Below, one piece after another: positions 1-7,812 of a stretch of DNA of 38,037 nt. The notes below the pieces were generated by a model. It made no database searches and had not been told where the DNA came from. It saw nothing but the letters and a program-made list of their open reading frames with translations. The stretch covers positions 1 through 38,037 of the forward strand of contig JAJTBJ010000006.1 of NCBI GenBank assembly GCA_021286985.1, in the 5' to 3' direction. Source of the stretch: Propionibacteriales bacterium (GTDB lineage: Bacteria; Actinomycetota; Actinomycetes; Propionibacteriales; Propionibacteriaceae). How positions within the stretch are numbered: position 1 is the first letter of the stretch; every line of letters begins with the position of its first letter. A program made the translations under genes and the position numbers.

Positions 1-1255
1 AACCCGACGTTTGCACCGTCGCATGTCGCAAAAACCAGGTGCCGGCGAAGAACCACACCAGCGCCAGCCCCGCCGCCGGTGCGGCCGGGTGCAACAGCGC
101 ACCCCATTGCCACACCGCCCAGGTTCCGGTGGCGAAGAGTACGAACCCGGCGATGGCCCGACGCGGATCGGGATCACCGAGGCCGGGGGTGGGGATCAGC
201 CGCACCTCCAGGCGGGCCACTTGGGGCACCGTGAGCGCCAGCACCACCAACACCCCCACCACCAACACCAGCGGATGCAGCAGTACGACGGCCGCAACGG
301 GGAAGAGTAACGACAGCCCGGCCAGGGCGGCCGCGACCACCACGATCACCGGCACCTGCCACAGGTACGCCGACAGCAGCATCGCGTTGGTGAGCTGAAT
401 CCGGTACTGCCAGGCGTCGCTGAGCCGGTCAGCGACGTGAGCCTTTTCCAGAAGCGCCAGCACGGCGGTCTGGCACAGGCCGAGGACGGTGATGGCCAGG
501 GTCGGCGGAAGCAGGTTGGCGACCGGGACGTCCGCCCAGGCGACAGCGGCCTGAGGGTAGTGCAGCCAGCCGACCAAGGCGGCGATCAGCAGGGCGCCGG
601 TGGCGAACAGGGCCACCACCCAGCGGGTCGGCCAGGTGCGGAACCACCCCCGGTGATAGGCGATGCCCCACTGGTGGGCCAAGGGCCAGACGAAGGCCAG
701 GTTGAGCCACTGCAGGCTCTGGTCGCCGGTGAACCGGACGACCCCGTCGACCGCGATCAATGCGACCAGCAAGGGCAGCATCACCCACCCGCCGAAGCGG
801 TCGTGCAGCCTCACCGCCAGCGGAGCGGCAGCCAGCAGCAATAGGTAGACCACCGCGAACCACAACAATTGGGCGAACTGGCGACTGTAGGCGGCGGCCT
901 GGTCGGGCCAGCCGATCCAGGCACCGATCGTGCCGACGGTGGCGAACATGGCCATGAACACCGTCATCGGGCCGATCATCCGGCTCACCCGGACGGTGAT
1001 GAACGAGGCATACCCCGTGCCGGTCCGCCGCCAGGAGTCGACGACAGCGGCATTGGCAAAGCCGGCGGCGACGAAAAAGACCGGAATGATGGTGCAGACC
1101 CAGCTGATCGCCCACCACACCGGGCCCGGCGCCCAGGGGATCACCTGGATCCGCCCGTCCACCAGAAGTACCTGCCAGAGCAGGGTATGGAAGATCACCA
1201 CGATCAACATCGACGCCACCCTGGCAAGGTCAACGAGGTGATTACGCTGCGGCAC
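1..1255 (-). CDS. Acyltransferase-3 family integral membrane protein (partial)
   Basis: The frame is open from a GTG at 1255 to the left edge with no stop, so the C-terminus is missing. The N-terminus reads QRNHLVDLARVASMLIVVIF followed by H, which fits the acyltransferase-3 signature (Arg, then D-x-x-R, then a membrane helix ending in the proposed catalytic His). At least eight more hydrophobic helices follow. Family members transfer acyl groups to sugars, lipids or other envelope molecules at the cytoplasmic membrane; the substrate cannot be read here. The start is chosen because an in-frame TGA lies just upstream and GTG 1255 keeps the conserved Arg; the ATG at 1210 would delete the motif. 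GAGGTG lies about 13 bases upstream of GTG, a weak ribosome site. It is divergent from the transporter at 1327. Confidence 0.72.
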   Translation of the reverse strand, partial: MPQRNHLVDLARVASMLIVVIFHTLLWQVLLVDGRIQVIPWAPGPVWWAISWVCTIIPVFFVAAGFANAAVVDSWRRTGTGYASFITVRVSRMIGPMTVFMAMFATVGTIGAWIGWPDQAAAYSRQFAQLLWFAVVYLLLLAAAPLAVRLHDRFGGWVMLPLLVALIAVDGVVRFTGDQSLQWLNLAFVWPLAHQWGIAYHRGWFRTWPTRWVVALFATGALLIAALVGWLHYPQAAVAWADVPVANLLPPTLAITVLGLCQTAVLALLEKAHVADRLSDAWQYRIQLTNAMLLSAYLWQVPVIVVVAAALAGLSLLFPVAAVVLLHPLVLVVGVLVVLALTVPQVARLEVRLIPTPGLGDPDPRRAIAGFVLFATGTWAVWQWGALLHPAAPAAGLALVWFFAGTWFLRHATVQTSG

Positions 1256-1314
1256 CAGGCCATCGTAGGCACCTCACTGGCTGGATCGGCGCAGCGTCCA
1301 GGCGCGTCCGCCCC

Positions 1315-1320
1315 TACGCT
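1315..1320 (+). promoter_or_regulatory. -10 box of AEC transporter gene
   Basis: TACGCT fits TANNNT and lies six bases before the GTG at 1327. That spacing puts the predicted transcription start on the start codon, so the mRNA would be leaderless. Confidence 0.45.
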
Positions 1321-1326
1321 GTGCGG

Positions 1327-2256
1327 GTGGAAGCGGCGCTCAGTGGCTACGTCACGATCTGGACGGTGATCGCGGTCGGGTGGCTGGCCGCTCACCTGCG
1401 GGTGCTGGATCACTCTGCGCGCAAGGTGCTTTCCCGCTTCGCCTTCACCATCGCTTCGCCGGTGCTGCTGTTCACCTTGCTGGCGCGGGCCGATCTGCAC
1501 CACCTGTTCAGCGCCACCTTGGTGGTTTCGGCCCTGGCGATCGTGATCACCGCAGGCGGCTATCTGCTGGTGGCTCGGCTGTTCCTGCGTCCGCGGACGC
1601 TGTCAGCCGACGTGGTGGGTGCACTGTGTGCGGCGTACACCAACGCCGGCAACCTCGGACTGCCGGTAGCCGCCTATGTGCTGGGCGATATGACGTGGAT
1701 GGCGCCGATCCTGCTGATCCAGATCGTGATCCTGCAGCCCACCGCTCTGGCGCTGTTGGACGCCCAGCGTGGCTCGGTCGGCGAGCACCGCTGGACGCAC
1801 TACGTGAGCCTGCCGTTCCGCAATCCGCTGACGCTGGGTTCGTTGACCGGCCTGGCGGCGAACCTGGTGGGCTGGCAGGTGCCGGACCTGATCTGGGCTC
1901 CGGCCAGCATGCTCGGTGCCACCGCGGTGCCAGCGATGCTGGTTGCCTTCGGCATCTCGCTGCGGCTGGATCCGCTGCCGGGCCGCGGACCCCACGTCCG
2001 TGAACTGGCAGTGGTCACGGTGGCCAAGGTGCTGGTTCATCCGGCGATCGCGTTCGGCCTGGCCACAGCGGTGTTCGCCCTGCCGCTGCCGCAGGTGTTG
2101 GCGGTGACGGTGCTGGCCGCCTTGCCGACTGCGCAGAACATCTTCATCATCGCCGGTCGATACCGGGTCGGCTATCGCCTGGCTCGCGACGCCATCTTCA
2201 TCTCCACGATCGCTTCGATTCCGGTCATCATCGCCGCGTCGACCTGGTTGCGCTGA
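1327..2256 (+). CDS. AEC family transporter (auxin efflux carrier-type permease)
   Basis: A protein of about 309 residues made almost entirely of hydrophobic helices, about ten by eye. The pattern (GYVTIWTVIAVGWLAAHL at the start, then the helix with FTIASPVLLFTLL, then AAYTNAGNLGLPVAAYVLG) is that of the AEC/BART permeases. The small-residue-rich NAGNLGLP stretch is typical of the first broken helix. Family members move organic acids, malate or similar anions across the cytoplasmic membrane; the substrate is unknown here. GTG codons at 1321 and 1327 are both possible. I prefer 1327 because TACGCT sits six bases before it, and no ribosome site precedes either. It is divergent from the acyltransferase. 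Confidence 0.8.
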   Translation: MEAALSGYVTIWTVIAVGWLAAHLRVLDHSARKVLSRFAFTIASPVLLFTLLARADLHHLFSATLVVSALAIVITAGGYLLVARLFLRPRTLSADVVGALCAAYTNAGNLGLPVAAYVLGDMTWMAPILLIQIVILQPTALALLDAQRGSVGEHRWTHYVSLPFRNPLTLGSLTGLAANLVGWQVPDLIWAPASMLGATAVPAMLVAFGISLRLDPLPGRGPHVRELAVVTVAKVLVHPAIAFGLATAVFALPLPQVLAVTVLAALPTAQNIFIIAGRYRVGYRLARDAIFISTIASIPVIIAASTWLR

Positions 2257-2302
2257 CGTCGGCGAGCGACGCGGCATGCGCAGGAAGTGGCACAAAGCCC
2301 CA

Positions 2303-2323
2303 TTACCGGCCGCCGGACGGTAA
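2303..2323 (+). promoter_or_regulatory. Inverted repeat over promoter of flavoprotein/USP operon
   Basis: TTACCG and CGGTAA form perfect 6-base arms around a 9-base centre, just upstream of and overlapping a TAACAT box at 2321-2326. Its position suits a repressor or activator site. No cognate regulator is identified. Confidence 0.35.
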
Positions 2324-2326
2324 CAT
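2321..2326 (+). promoter_or_regulatory. -10 box of flavoprotein/USP operon
   Basis: TAACAT matches TANNNT and lies nine bases before the ATG at 2336. The transcript would have no or almost no leader. Confidence 0.4.
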
Positions 2327-2335
2327 TTGGCCGCA

Positions 2336-2752
2336 ATGGATTACGACGGCCACTTCACCCGCCTCTCTGGTGACGAATGTCGCCAGTTGTTGCGCGCACG
2401 CTCTGTCGGCCGCGTCAGCTGGCAATCGGCCAACGGTCTGGAGATCCTCCCGGTGACCTACACCGTCACCGGCGACCTGGTCGCCTTCCGGACTCGTCAG
2501 GACACGATCATGGGCGAATTCCTGGCCGGTCAGGACGTGAGCTTCGAGATCGACGATGTCGACGAGGACACCGCCACCGGTTGGAGCGTGCTGGTGCGTG
2601 GACGTGCCCAGGGCTACCTCGACTCCTTTCCTGACGGCTTGGAGTGGCCGCAGCCGTGGGCCCCGGGGGAGCACCCGGTGCTTGTCGTAATCGAACCGCA
2701 GACCTATTCAGGGCGGGCCGTTTCGGCCACCACCGGAGGTGCTGGATGCTGA
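2336..2752 (+). CDS. Pyridoxamine 5'-phosphate oxidase-like flavin split-barrel protein
   Basis: 138 residues. The order of elements (LSGDECRQLLRARSVGRVSW, then LPVTYTVTGDLVAFRT, then the SFEIDDVDEDTATGWSVLV strand pair with VRGRA) is the split-barrel fold of small actinobacterial PNPOx-like proteins that bind FMN, F420 or haem. No catalytic assignment is possible. Homologues often sit beside universal stress genes and respond to hypoxia or dormancy in mycobacteria (established for that group, inference here). A TTG nine bases upstream could also start translation, but ATG 2336 gives the normal N-terminus. The stop overlaps the next gene's ATG by seven bases, so the two are translationally coupled. 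Confidence 0.8.
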   Translation: MDYDGHFTRLSGDECRQLLRARSVGRVSWQSANGLEILPVTYTVTGDLVAFRTRQDTIMGEFLAGQDVSFEIDDVDEDTATGWSVLVRGRAQGYLDSFPDGLEWPQPWAPGEHPVLVVIEPQTYSGRAVSATTGGAGC

Positions 2753-3645
2753 AGCCATATCAGGGATCGCCACGAGTGCTGGTCGGTTTCGACGGCTCCG
2801 ATGACGCCTACCGAGCGCTGCAATTGGGGATCGCCGAAGCCCAGGCTCGCGACGCCGAACTGGTCGTCGTCCATGCCGTCGACGACACCGTGTTGAACAG
2901 TGCGTGGGGCGTGGTGTTCGACCCGGAAGAGATCAAGCTCAACGCAGCCGAGATGGTGGCGCGTGGCGTCGAGGACGCCATCGCTGCGGGCTTGCCGCGG
3001 GAGCGGGTGCGCACGGAGATCGTGCTGGGTAACCCGGCCGCAGCGCTGACCAAGATGAGCCACCAGGCGTCCTTGGTGGTCGTGGGGCGTCGCGCTACCG
3101 AGCCTGGCGAGCGGCTGTTCGTCGGCTCGACGTCGGTGGGTGTGGTGGGTGCCGCGCACTGTCCGGTCATCGTGGTGTCGGCCAGCGAAGAGCTGCCTGA
3201 CACCCGCACCGGGGTGATCGGCGTCGCGGTAGACACCTCTGCGCGTGGCGCGGTCGCGCTGGAGTGGGCGCTGCAGGAATGTGCGCAGTTCGGCGGACGG
3301 GTGGTGGTGATCAGCATCTTCCGTGGCCCGCAGGGACGCTGGTTCAGCGGCGGTCAGCTCACCGATGAACAGAAGCAGGCTGCGATCGACGTGACCCGGG
3401 CCCGGATGGAGGAGATGGTCTCCGAGATCACCGAGGACTATCCCGACGTCGAGGTGTCGTTGGAGGTGTCCTACGGCAATCCGGTGGACGTTCTGGTGGC
3501 CCGCACCGACGAACTCGATCTGCTCATGCTGGAAGTACACGCATCCTTCCCGACCTACTCGGTCGGTGGGTTGATCCGTGGCGTGCTGACCTACGGGCGG
3601 TGCCCGATCGGCGTGATTCGTCCCAAGGACAGCCACGGTTCCTGA
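2746..3645 (+). CDS. Tandem-domain universal stress protein (UspA family)
   Basis: 299 residues with two UspA domains. Domain 1 starts RVLVGFDGSDDAYRAL and ends near VVVSASEEL; domain 2 starts VIGVAVDTSARGAVALEWAL and ends GVIRPK. The ATP-binding signature G-x2-G-x9-G-S/T is degenerate in domain 1 (VVGRRA, then nine residues, then GST: the second Gly is Ala) and absent in domain 2 (LMLEVHASFPTYSVGG). Nucleotide binding may therefore be weak or lost. CCGGAGG lies just before the ATG, which sits inside the end of the flavoprotein gene, so the pair is one operon. The expected role is a cytosolic stress or dormancy response, by family membership only. Confidence 0.88.
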   Translation: MLKPYQGSPRVLVGFDGSDDAYRALQLGIAEAQARDAELVVVHAVDDTVLNSAWGVVFDPEEIKLNAAEMVARGVEDAIAAGLPRERVRTEIVLGNPAAALTKMSHQASLVVVGRRATEPGERLFVGSTSVGVVGAAHCPVIVVSASEELPDTRTGVIGVAVDTSARGAVALEWALQECAQFGGRVVVISIFRGPQGRWFSGGQLTDEQKQAAIDVTRARMEEMVSEITEDYPDVEVSLEVSYGNPVDVLVARTDELDLLMLEVHASFPTYSVGGLIRGVLTYGRCPIGVIRPKDSHGS

Positions 3646-3669
3646 CCTGCCGCAGCGGCGAGCCACGAG

Positions 3670-3675
3670 TAAGCT
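3670..3675 (+). promoter_or_regulatory. -10 box of hrpA
   Basis: TAAGCT fits TANNNT and lies nine bases before ATG 3685. No Shine-Dalgarno sequence intervenes, which is consistent with a leaderless transcript. Confidence 0.4.
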
Positions 3676-3684
3676 TGCTCGGCT

Positions 3685-6600
3685 ATGACCCGTCCCGACG
3701 CCATCCGGTTCGACCCGGCGCTGCCGATCAGCGCCCATGTCGAGCAGTTGGTGGCCGCGCTGAACACCCAGCAGGTGATCGTGGTGGCCGGCGAAACCGG
3801 CTCGGGTAAGACCACCCAGCTGCCCAAGATCTGCCTACTGGCCGGACGCACCCGGATCGGTCACACTCAGCCCCGCCGAATCGCCGCGCGCAGCCTGGCT
3901 ACCCGGATCGCAGCCGAACTCGGTGAGGAAATCGGCGCCACGGTCGGCTTCCAGGTGCGGTTCGTCGCCAAGCGCAGCCGGGACACCAAGATCAAGGTGA
4001 TGACCGACGGAATCTTGCTGGCCGAGATCTCCCATGATCGGCTGCTGCGGCGCTACGACACGATCATCATCGACGAGGCCCACGAGCGCAGCCTCAATAT
4101 CGATTTCCTCTTGGGCTACCTCAAGCAGTTGCTGCCGCGGCGTCCTGACCTGAAGGTGATCATCACCTCGGCCACCATCGATACCGCACGCTTCAGCGAG
4201 CACTTCGACAATGCCGAGGTCATCGAGGTGTCGGGGCGTACCTATCCGGTGGAGGTGCGCTACCGGCCGGTGGTCGATGAGGATCATCGCGACCGAGACC
4301 AGCTGGAGGCGATCTGCGACGCGGTGCGCGAGGTGTCGGCCCGGTTGGACGGCGACGTGCTGGTGTTCTGCTCTGGCGAGCGGGAGATCCGCGACGCCGC
4401 TGATGCGATCAACGCCCTCGAGCTGCCGTTCACCGAGGTCCTGCCGTTGTATGCGCGGTTGCCGTTCTCCGAACAGCAACGCGTGTTCGGCCCGCACACC
4501 GGACGACGGATCGTGCTGGCCACCAATGTCGCCGAGACCTCGCTGACGGTGCCGGGGATCCGTTACGTGATCGATCCCGGATTCGCCCGGATCTCCCGCT
4601 ATTCGGCGCGGACCAAGGTGCAGCGGCTGCCGATCGAGCCGATCTCGCAGGCTTCGGCCAACCAGCGTGCCGGACGCTGCGGACGGCTCGGCCCCGGCGT
4701 GTGCCTGCGCCTGTACAGCGAGGAGGATTTCGCCAGCCGTGCGGAGTTCACCCAGCCGGAGATTCTGCGCACCAACCTCGCTTCGGTGATCCTGCAGATG
4801 GCCGATGCCGGTCTGGGAGACATCGTCGACTTTCCGTTCGTGGAGCCGCCGGATTCGGCCCAGGTGCGCGACGGGCTGCGGCTGCTCACCGAGCTCGGGG
4901 CGATCACTCCTGGCAAGGGCAAGCACACCAGCGTCCGGCTGACTCCAGTGGGACGGAGGCTGGCGCGGCTGCCGGTGGATCCGCGGCTGGGGCGAATGCT
5001 GGTCGAGGCCGATCGACTCGGCTGCCTGCGCGAAGTCCTCCCGATCGTGGCCGGTCTGGCCATCCCGGACCCGCGGGAACGTCCCGCCGAGGCCGAGGCG
5101 CTGGCTGATGCCGCCCATCGCCGGTTCTGGGCCCCGGAAGCCGATGGGGGAGAGGCGACCCCGGACGGTTCCGACATCGCCGCCCTGCTGCGGCTGTGGA
5201 CCTACCTGCGTGAGCAGCGTCGGCAGCTGTCGGGCAATGGCTTTCGGCGGCTGTGCCGCACCGAGTACCTGAACTTCCTGCGGGTACGGGAGTGGCAGGA
5301 TCTGCACTCCCAACTCCGCGAGGCCTGCACCGAGGTGGGCCTGCACCGCAACGATGTGCCGGCCGGGCTGGATCGGGTGCATACGGCGGTGTTGGCGGGT
5401 CTGTTGTCCCATATCGGCCTGTTGGACGCCGCCAGCGTGGCCAAGCCGGCTCGGGGACGGCGGCGTGGGCCGGCGGAGTACCTCGGCGCCCGCGGGGCTC
5501 GGTTCGCCATCAATCCCGGCTCCAGTGCTGCCCGTACTCACGCCGAGCTGGTGATGGCGGTGGAACTGGTGGAGACCTCGCGGCTGTGGGCCCGGCTGGT
5601 GGCGCCGATCAGCGCTGCTCAGGTTGAGGAGGTCGGTGGCCACCTGCTGAAGCACCAGTACTCAGAGCCGCATTGGTCGGCGCGTGGTGGCCAATGTGTG
5701 GCCTATGAGCGGGTCAGCCTGCTGGGTGTCCCGATCATCGCCCAACGTCAGGTCAGCTATGCCCGGATCGATCCGGTGGTCGCGCGGGAAGTGTTCATCA
5801 CCGCCGCGCTGGTCGAGGGTCAGTGGCGCACCCGGCACCACTTCTGGGAGCGGAATCAGGCGGTCAGGGCTGAGGCCGAGGCTCTGGCCGACCGTAACCG
5901 TCGCCGTGACCTGCTGGTCGACGACGCCACCATTGCGGCGTTCTACGCTGCGCGGATCCCGGCCGACGTGGTCTCGGTGGCCCATTTTGATCGCTGGTGG
6001 CGCGACGCGCGACGCGCGACACCGCAGCTGCTTGACCTGACGATCGATGATCTGGTCGATCCGGCTTTGGCCGACGACGGCGGAGCCTTCCCGACGCAGT
6101 GGCAGACCGCGGCCGGCGAATTGCGGATTGACTACGTCTTCGACCCCGGAAGTGGTCACGACGGGGTGACCGTGGCGGTGCCGTTGGAGGCGCTCACCCG
6201 GCTCGATCCGGCCGTGTTCACCTGGCAGGTGCCCGGTCTGAGACCTGAGGTCGCCACCGAGCTGATCCGAGGCCTGCCCAAGGCGCTGCGGACGCAGTTG
6301 GTGCCGGCTCCCGACACCGCTCAACGTGCGCTGGCCTGGCTGGCCGACCATTCCGGTGGCCCGGGCGAAACCTTCCCGGCCGCCTTGTCGCGTGCGGTAC
6401 GCACACTGGTGGGTGTCGACGTGCCGGTGGCTGCCTGGCAGCCGGAGGCGTTGCCCGATCACTTGCGGGTGCGCTTCGTGGTCGATGCCGGTGGGCGCCC
6501 GGTGGTGGGGCGTGATCTGGGTGGTTTGGCCGATCAGCTGGCACAGCGGGTGGATCGGCGATTGAACACGGCCGCCGCCGCGCTGACCCACCCGGGTGCC

Positions 6601-7437
6601 CGCGATTGGGAGTTCGGCACGGTGGTGGAGCAGATCACCGCACCCATGCCTGGCTTCCCGGCGCTGGTTGATCGTGGCGACCGGGTGGGCGTCCAGGTCT
6701 TCGCCGATGCGGCAGCGGCGCGGCGGTCGCAGCGAGACGGTCTGCGTCGGTTGATCGTGTTGTCCACCGTCGACCCCACGAAGTCGGTGGTGGCAAGGTT
6801 GAGCAACGTCGCCAAGCTGGCTCTGGCCACCTCGCCGTATCCCGACGTGCCGGCGTTGTTGGCCGATGCGCGGTTGAAGGCGACCGGTGACCTGGTGGAC
6901 ACGCTCGCCAACCCCGGTGCGGTGCGCGATGCGCAGGCCTTCGCCGCAGTGCGGGACGCGGTGCGCAGTCAGGTCGCACCGGGGATGCAGGCTGCCGTGG
7001 CGACCGCTGCCGAGGTGCTGGGTCTGGCCGGCGAGGTGCGTAGTGGATTGAGTCGGGTGGGCGCTGCGACCGCCGCTGATCTGCGGGAGCAGCTGGACGG
7101 TCTGCTGTACGCCGGCTTCATCGCCGCGACGCCGAACACCTGGTGGCCGCGGCTGCCGGTGTATCTGCGGGCGGCGCGGCGGCGCCTGGACGCTGCGGTG
7201 AGCAATCCGCGGCAGGAGGCGGTGGGGCTGGAGCTCATCAGCGAGCTGGAGGACGAGTACGCCCGCGCCTGTGCCCGCTACTCCGCAGAGTTACCACAGC
7301 CGGTCGCCGAGGTCGGTTGGCTGTTGGAGGAGTTGCGGGTGAGTCTGTTTGCGCAAGCCCTGGGCACGGCGGTGCCGGTGTCTGCGAAGAGGGTGCGCAC
7401 CGCGCTGGCGGTGGCAACGGGGGACGACCTCCGCTGA
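3685..7437 (+). CDS. hrpA: ATP-dependent RNA helicase HrpA (DEAH box)
   Basis: 1250 residues, close to E. coli HrpA (about 1300). Helicase motifs appear in order: Walker A GETGSGKTT at residues 36-44, QPRRIAARSLA, DEAH at 130-133, SATIDTARF, then the second RecA domain with ATNVAETSLTVPGIRYVID and NQRAGRCGR. The winged-helix and helicase-associated regions follow, with a long C-terminal half of the DUF3418 type seen in HrpA. The enzyme unwinds or remodels structured RNA; in E. coli it acts in mRNA processing and rescue of stalled ribosomes. The start is ATG 3685, 39 bases after the stress-protein gene, with its own promoter-like box. Two GC-rich hairpins follow the stop. Confidence 0.95.
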   Translation: MTRPDAIRFDPALPISAHVEQLVAALNTQQVIVVAGETGSGKTTQLPKICLLAGRTRIGHTQPRRIAARSLATRIAAELGEEIGATVGFQVRFVAKRSRDTKIKVMTDGILLAEISHDRLLRRYDTIIIDEAHERSLNIDFLLGYLKQLLPRRPDLKVIITSATIDTARFSEHFDNAEVIEVSGRTYPVEVRYRPVVDEDHRDRDQLEAICDAVREVSARLDGDVLVFCSGEREIRDAADAINALELPFTEVLPLYARLPFSEQQRVFGPHTGRRIVLATNVAETSLTVPGIRYVIDPGFARISRYSARTKVQRLPIEPISQASANQRAGRCGRLGPGVCLRLYSEEDFASRAEFTQPEILRTNLASVILQMADAGLGDIVDFPFVEPPDSAQVRDGLRLLTELGAITPGKGKHTSVRLTPVGRRLARLPVDPRLGRMLVEADRLGCLREVLPIVAGLAIPDPRERPAEAEALADAAHRRFWAPEADGGEATPDGSDIAALLRLWTYLREQRRQLSGNGFRRLCRTEYLNFLRVREWQDLHSQLREACTEVGLHRNDVPAGLDRVHTAVLAGLLSHIGLLDAASVAKPARGRRRGPAEYLGARGARFAINPGSSAARTHAELVMAVELVETSRLWARLVAPISAAQVEEVGGHLLKHQYSEPHWSARGGQCVAYERVSLLGVPIIAQRQVSYARIDPVVAREVFITAALVEGQWRTRHHFWERNQAVRAEAEALADRNRRRDLLVDDATIAAFYAARIPADVVSVAHFDRWWRDARRATPQLLDLTIDDLVDPALADDGGAFPTQWQTAAGELRIDYVFDPGSGHDGVTVAVPLEALTRLDPAVFTWQVPGLRPEVATELIRGLPKALRTQLVPAPDTAQRALAWLADHSGGPGETFPAALSRAVRTLVGVDVPVAAWQPEALPDHLRVRFVVDAGGRPVVGRDLGGLADQLAQRVDRRLNTAAAALTHPGARDWEFGTVVEQITAPMPGFPALVDRGDRVGVQVFADAAAARRSQRDGLRRLIVLSTVDPTKSVVARLSNVAKLALATSPYPDVPALLADARLKATGDLVDTLANPGAVRDAQAFAAVRDAVRSQVAPGMQAAVATAAEVLGLAGEVRSGLSRVGAATAADLREQLDGLLYAGFIAATPNTWWPRLPVYLRAARRRLDAAVSNPRQEAVGLELISELEDEYARACARYSAELPQPVAEVGWLLEELRVSLFAQALGTAVPVSAKRVRTALAVATGDDLR

Positions 7438-7447
7438 GGCCGGCGCG

Positions 7448-7481
7448 CCGCCCGGACGGGCGGGGGAACCTGTCCGGTTCC
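7448..7481. terminator. Two adjacent GC-rich hairpins after hrpA
   Basis: CCGCCC/GGGCGG (7448-7463, 4-base loop) and GGAACC/GGTTCC (7465-7481, 5-base loop) lie between the convergent ends of hrpA and the small minus-strand gene. There is no clear U tract, so they may act as a bidirectional terminator or only as 3'-end protection. Confidence 0.45.
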
Positions 7482-7557
7482 TGGCGCGGCTGGCGCCGGC
7501 TCAGCGGGTCAAGCGATCCATCGGCGGGAAGTGAACCAAACCCGCGGTGGTCGCCGC

Positions 7558-7731
7558 TTACACGCTGGCGAGATGGGTGCGAATCGTCTCGCCCTCGGTC
7601 ATCGCCCGACGGAACCAGTGGCGCCGGTCGTATCGCCGAGGGGCGATGGGCGTCGGTTCGATCATGCGGGCAATGTCGAGGTCTTCGACCAGACGCTCCT
7701 GATCCCGGTCGGTGACTGCGTAGCTCAACAT
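7558..7731 (-). CDS. Small hypothetical protein divergent from LysR regulator
   Basis: 57 residues from ATG 7731, or 68 from an in-frame GTG at 7764. I do not recognise a family. It has no membrane segment, signal peptide or cysteine. It is highly charged: an acidic front (TDRDQERLVEDLDI), a Pro-rich link (MIEPTPIAP) and a basic-aromatic segment (RRYDRRHWFRRAM). Codon third positions are mostly G or C, as in neighbouring genes, which supports coding. It begins just across a palindrome from the LysR gene, the usual arrangement of a LysR target. No good ribosome site or TANNNT box precedes either start, so the start is uncertain. The real alternative is that this is not a gene. Confidence 0.45.
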   Translation of the reverse strand: MLSYAVTDRDQERLVEDLDIARMIEPTPIAPRRYDRRHWFRRAMTEGETIRTHLASV

Positions 7732-7773
7732 GTATCCAGCGTCTCGCGGAACCTTGTTCGGCACAAGCGCACT

Positions 7774-7795
7774 TTGCCGAATGAATGTTCGGCAA
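7774..7795. promoter_or_regulatory. LysR-type operator between small gene and LysR gene
   Basis: TTGCCGAA-N6-TTCGGCAA is a perfect palindrome with 8-base arms, and fits the T-N11-A form of LysR boxes. A third half-site, TTCGGCAC, lies at 7757-7764. The palindrome covers the -35 region of the LysR promoter, as expected for autorepression with divergent control of the small gene. Confidence 0.62.
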
Positions 7796-7800
7796 TGCCG

Positions 7801-7806
7801 TACGAT
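7801..7806 (+). promoter_or_regulatory. -10 box of LysR gene
   Basis: TACGAT matches TANNNT and ends six bases before ATG 7813, so the start codon coincides with the expected transcription start (leaderless mRNA). Confidence 0.55.
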
Positions 7807-7812
7807 TGTCTC

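Noticed and set aside
2257-2271. Hairpin CGTCG-GCGAG-CGACG after the AEC transporter gene
   Set aside because: Only a 5-base stem and no T run; too weak to call a terminator.
3835-5655. Long open frame antisense to hrpA (about 606 codons), and similar long antisense frames across sigA, ptrB, parC, the APC permease and acn
   Set aside because: High G+C content leaves few stop codons in the mirror frames. Their translations are rich in Arg, Gly, His and Gln with no family motif, while the opposite strand holds clear conserved proteins.
7531-7812. N-terminal extension of the LysR frame by 94 codons
   Set aside because: The extension is antisense to the small gene and crosses the palindrome and -10 box; it has no LysR or other domain character.
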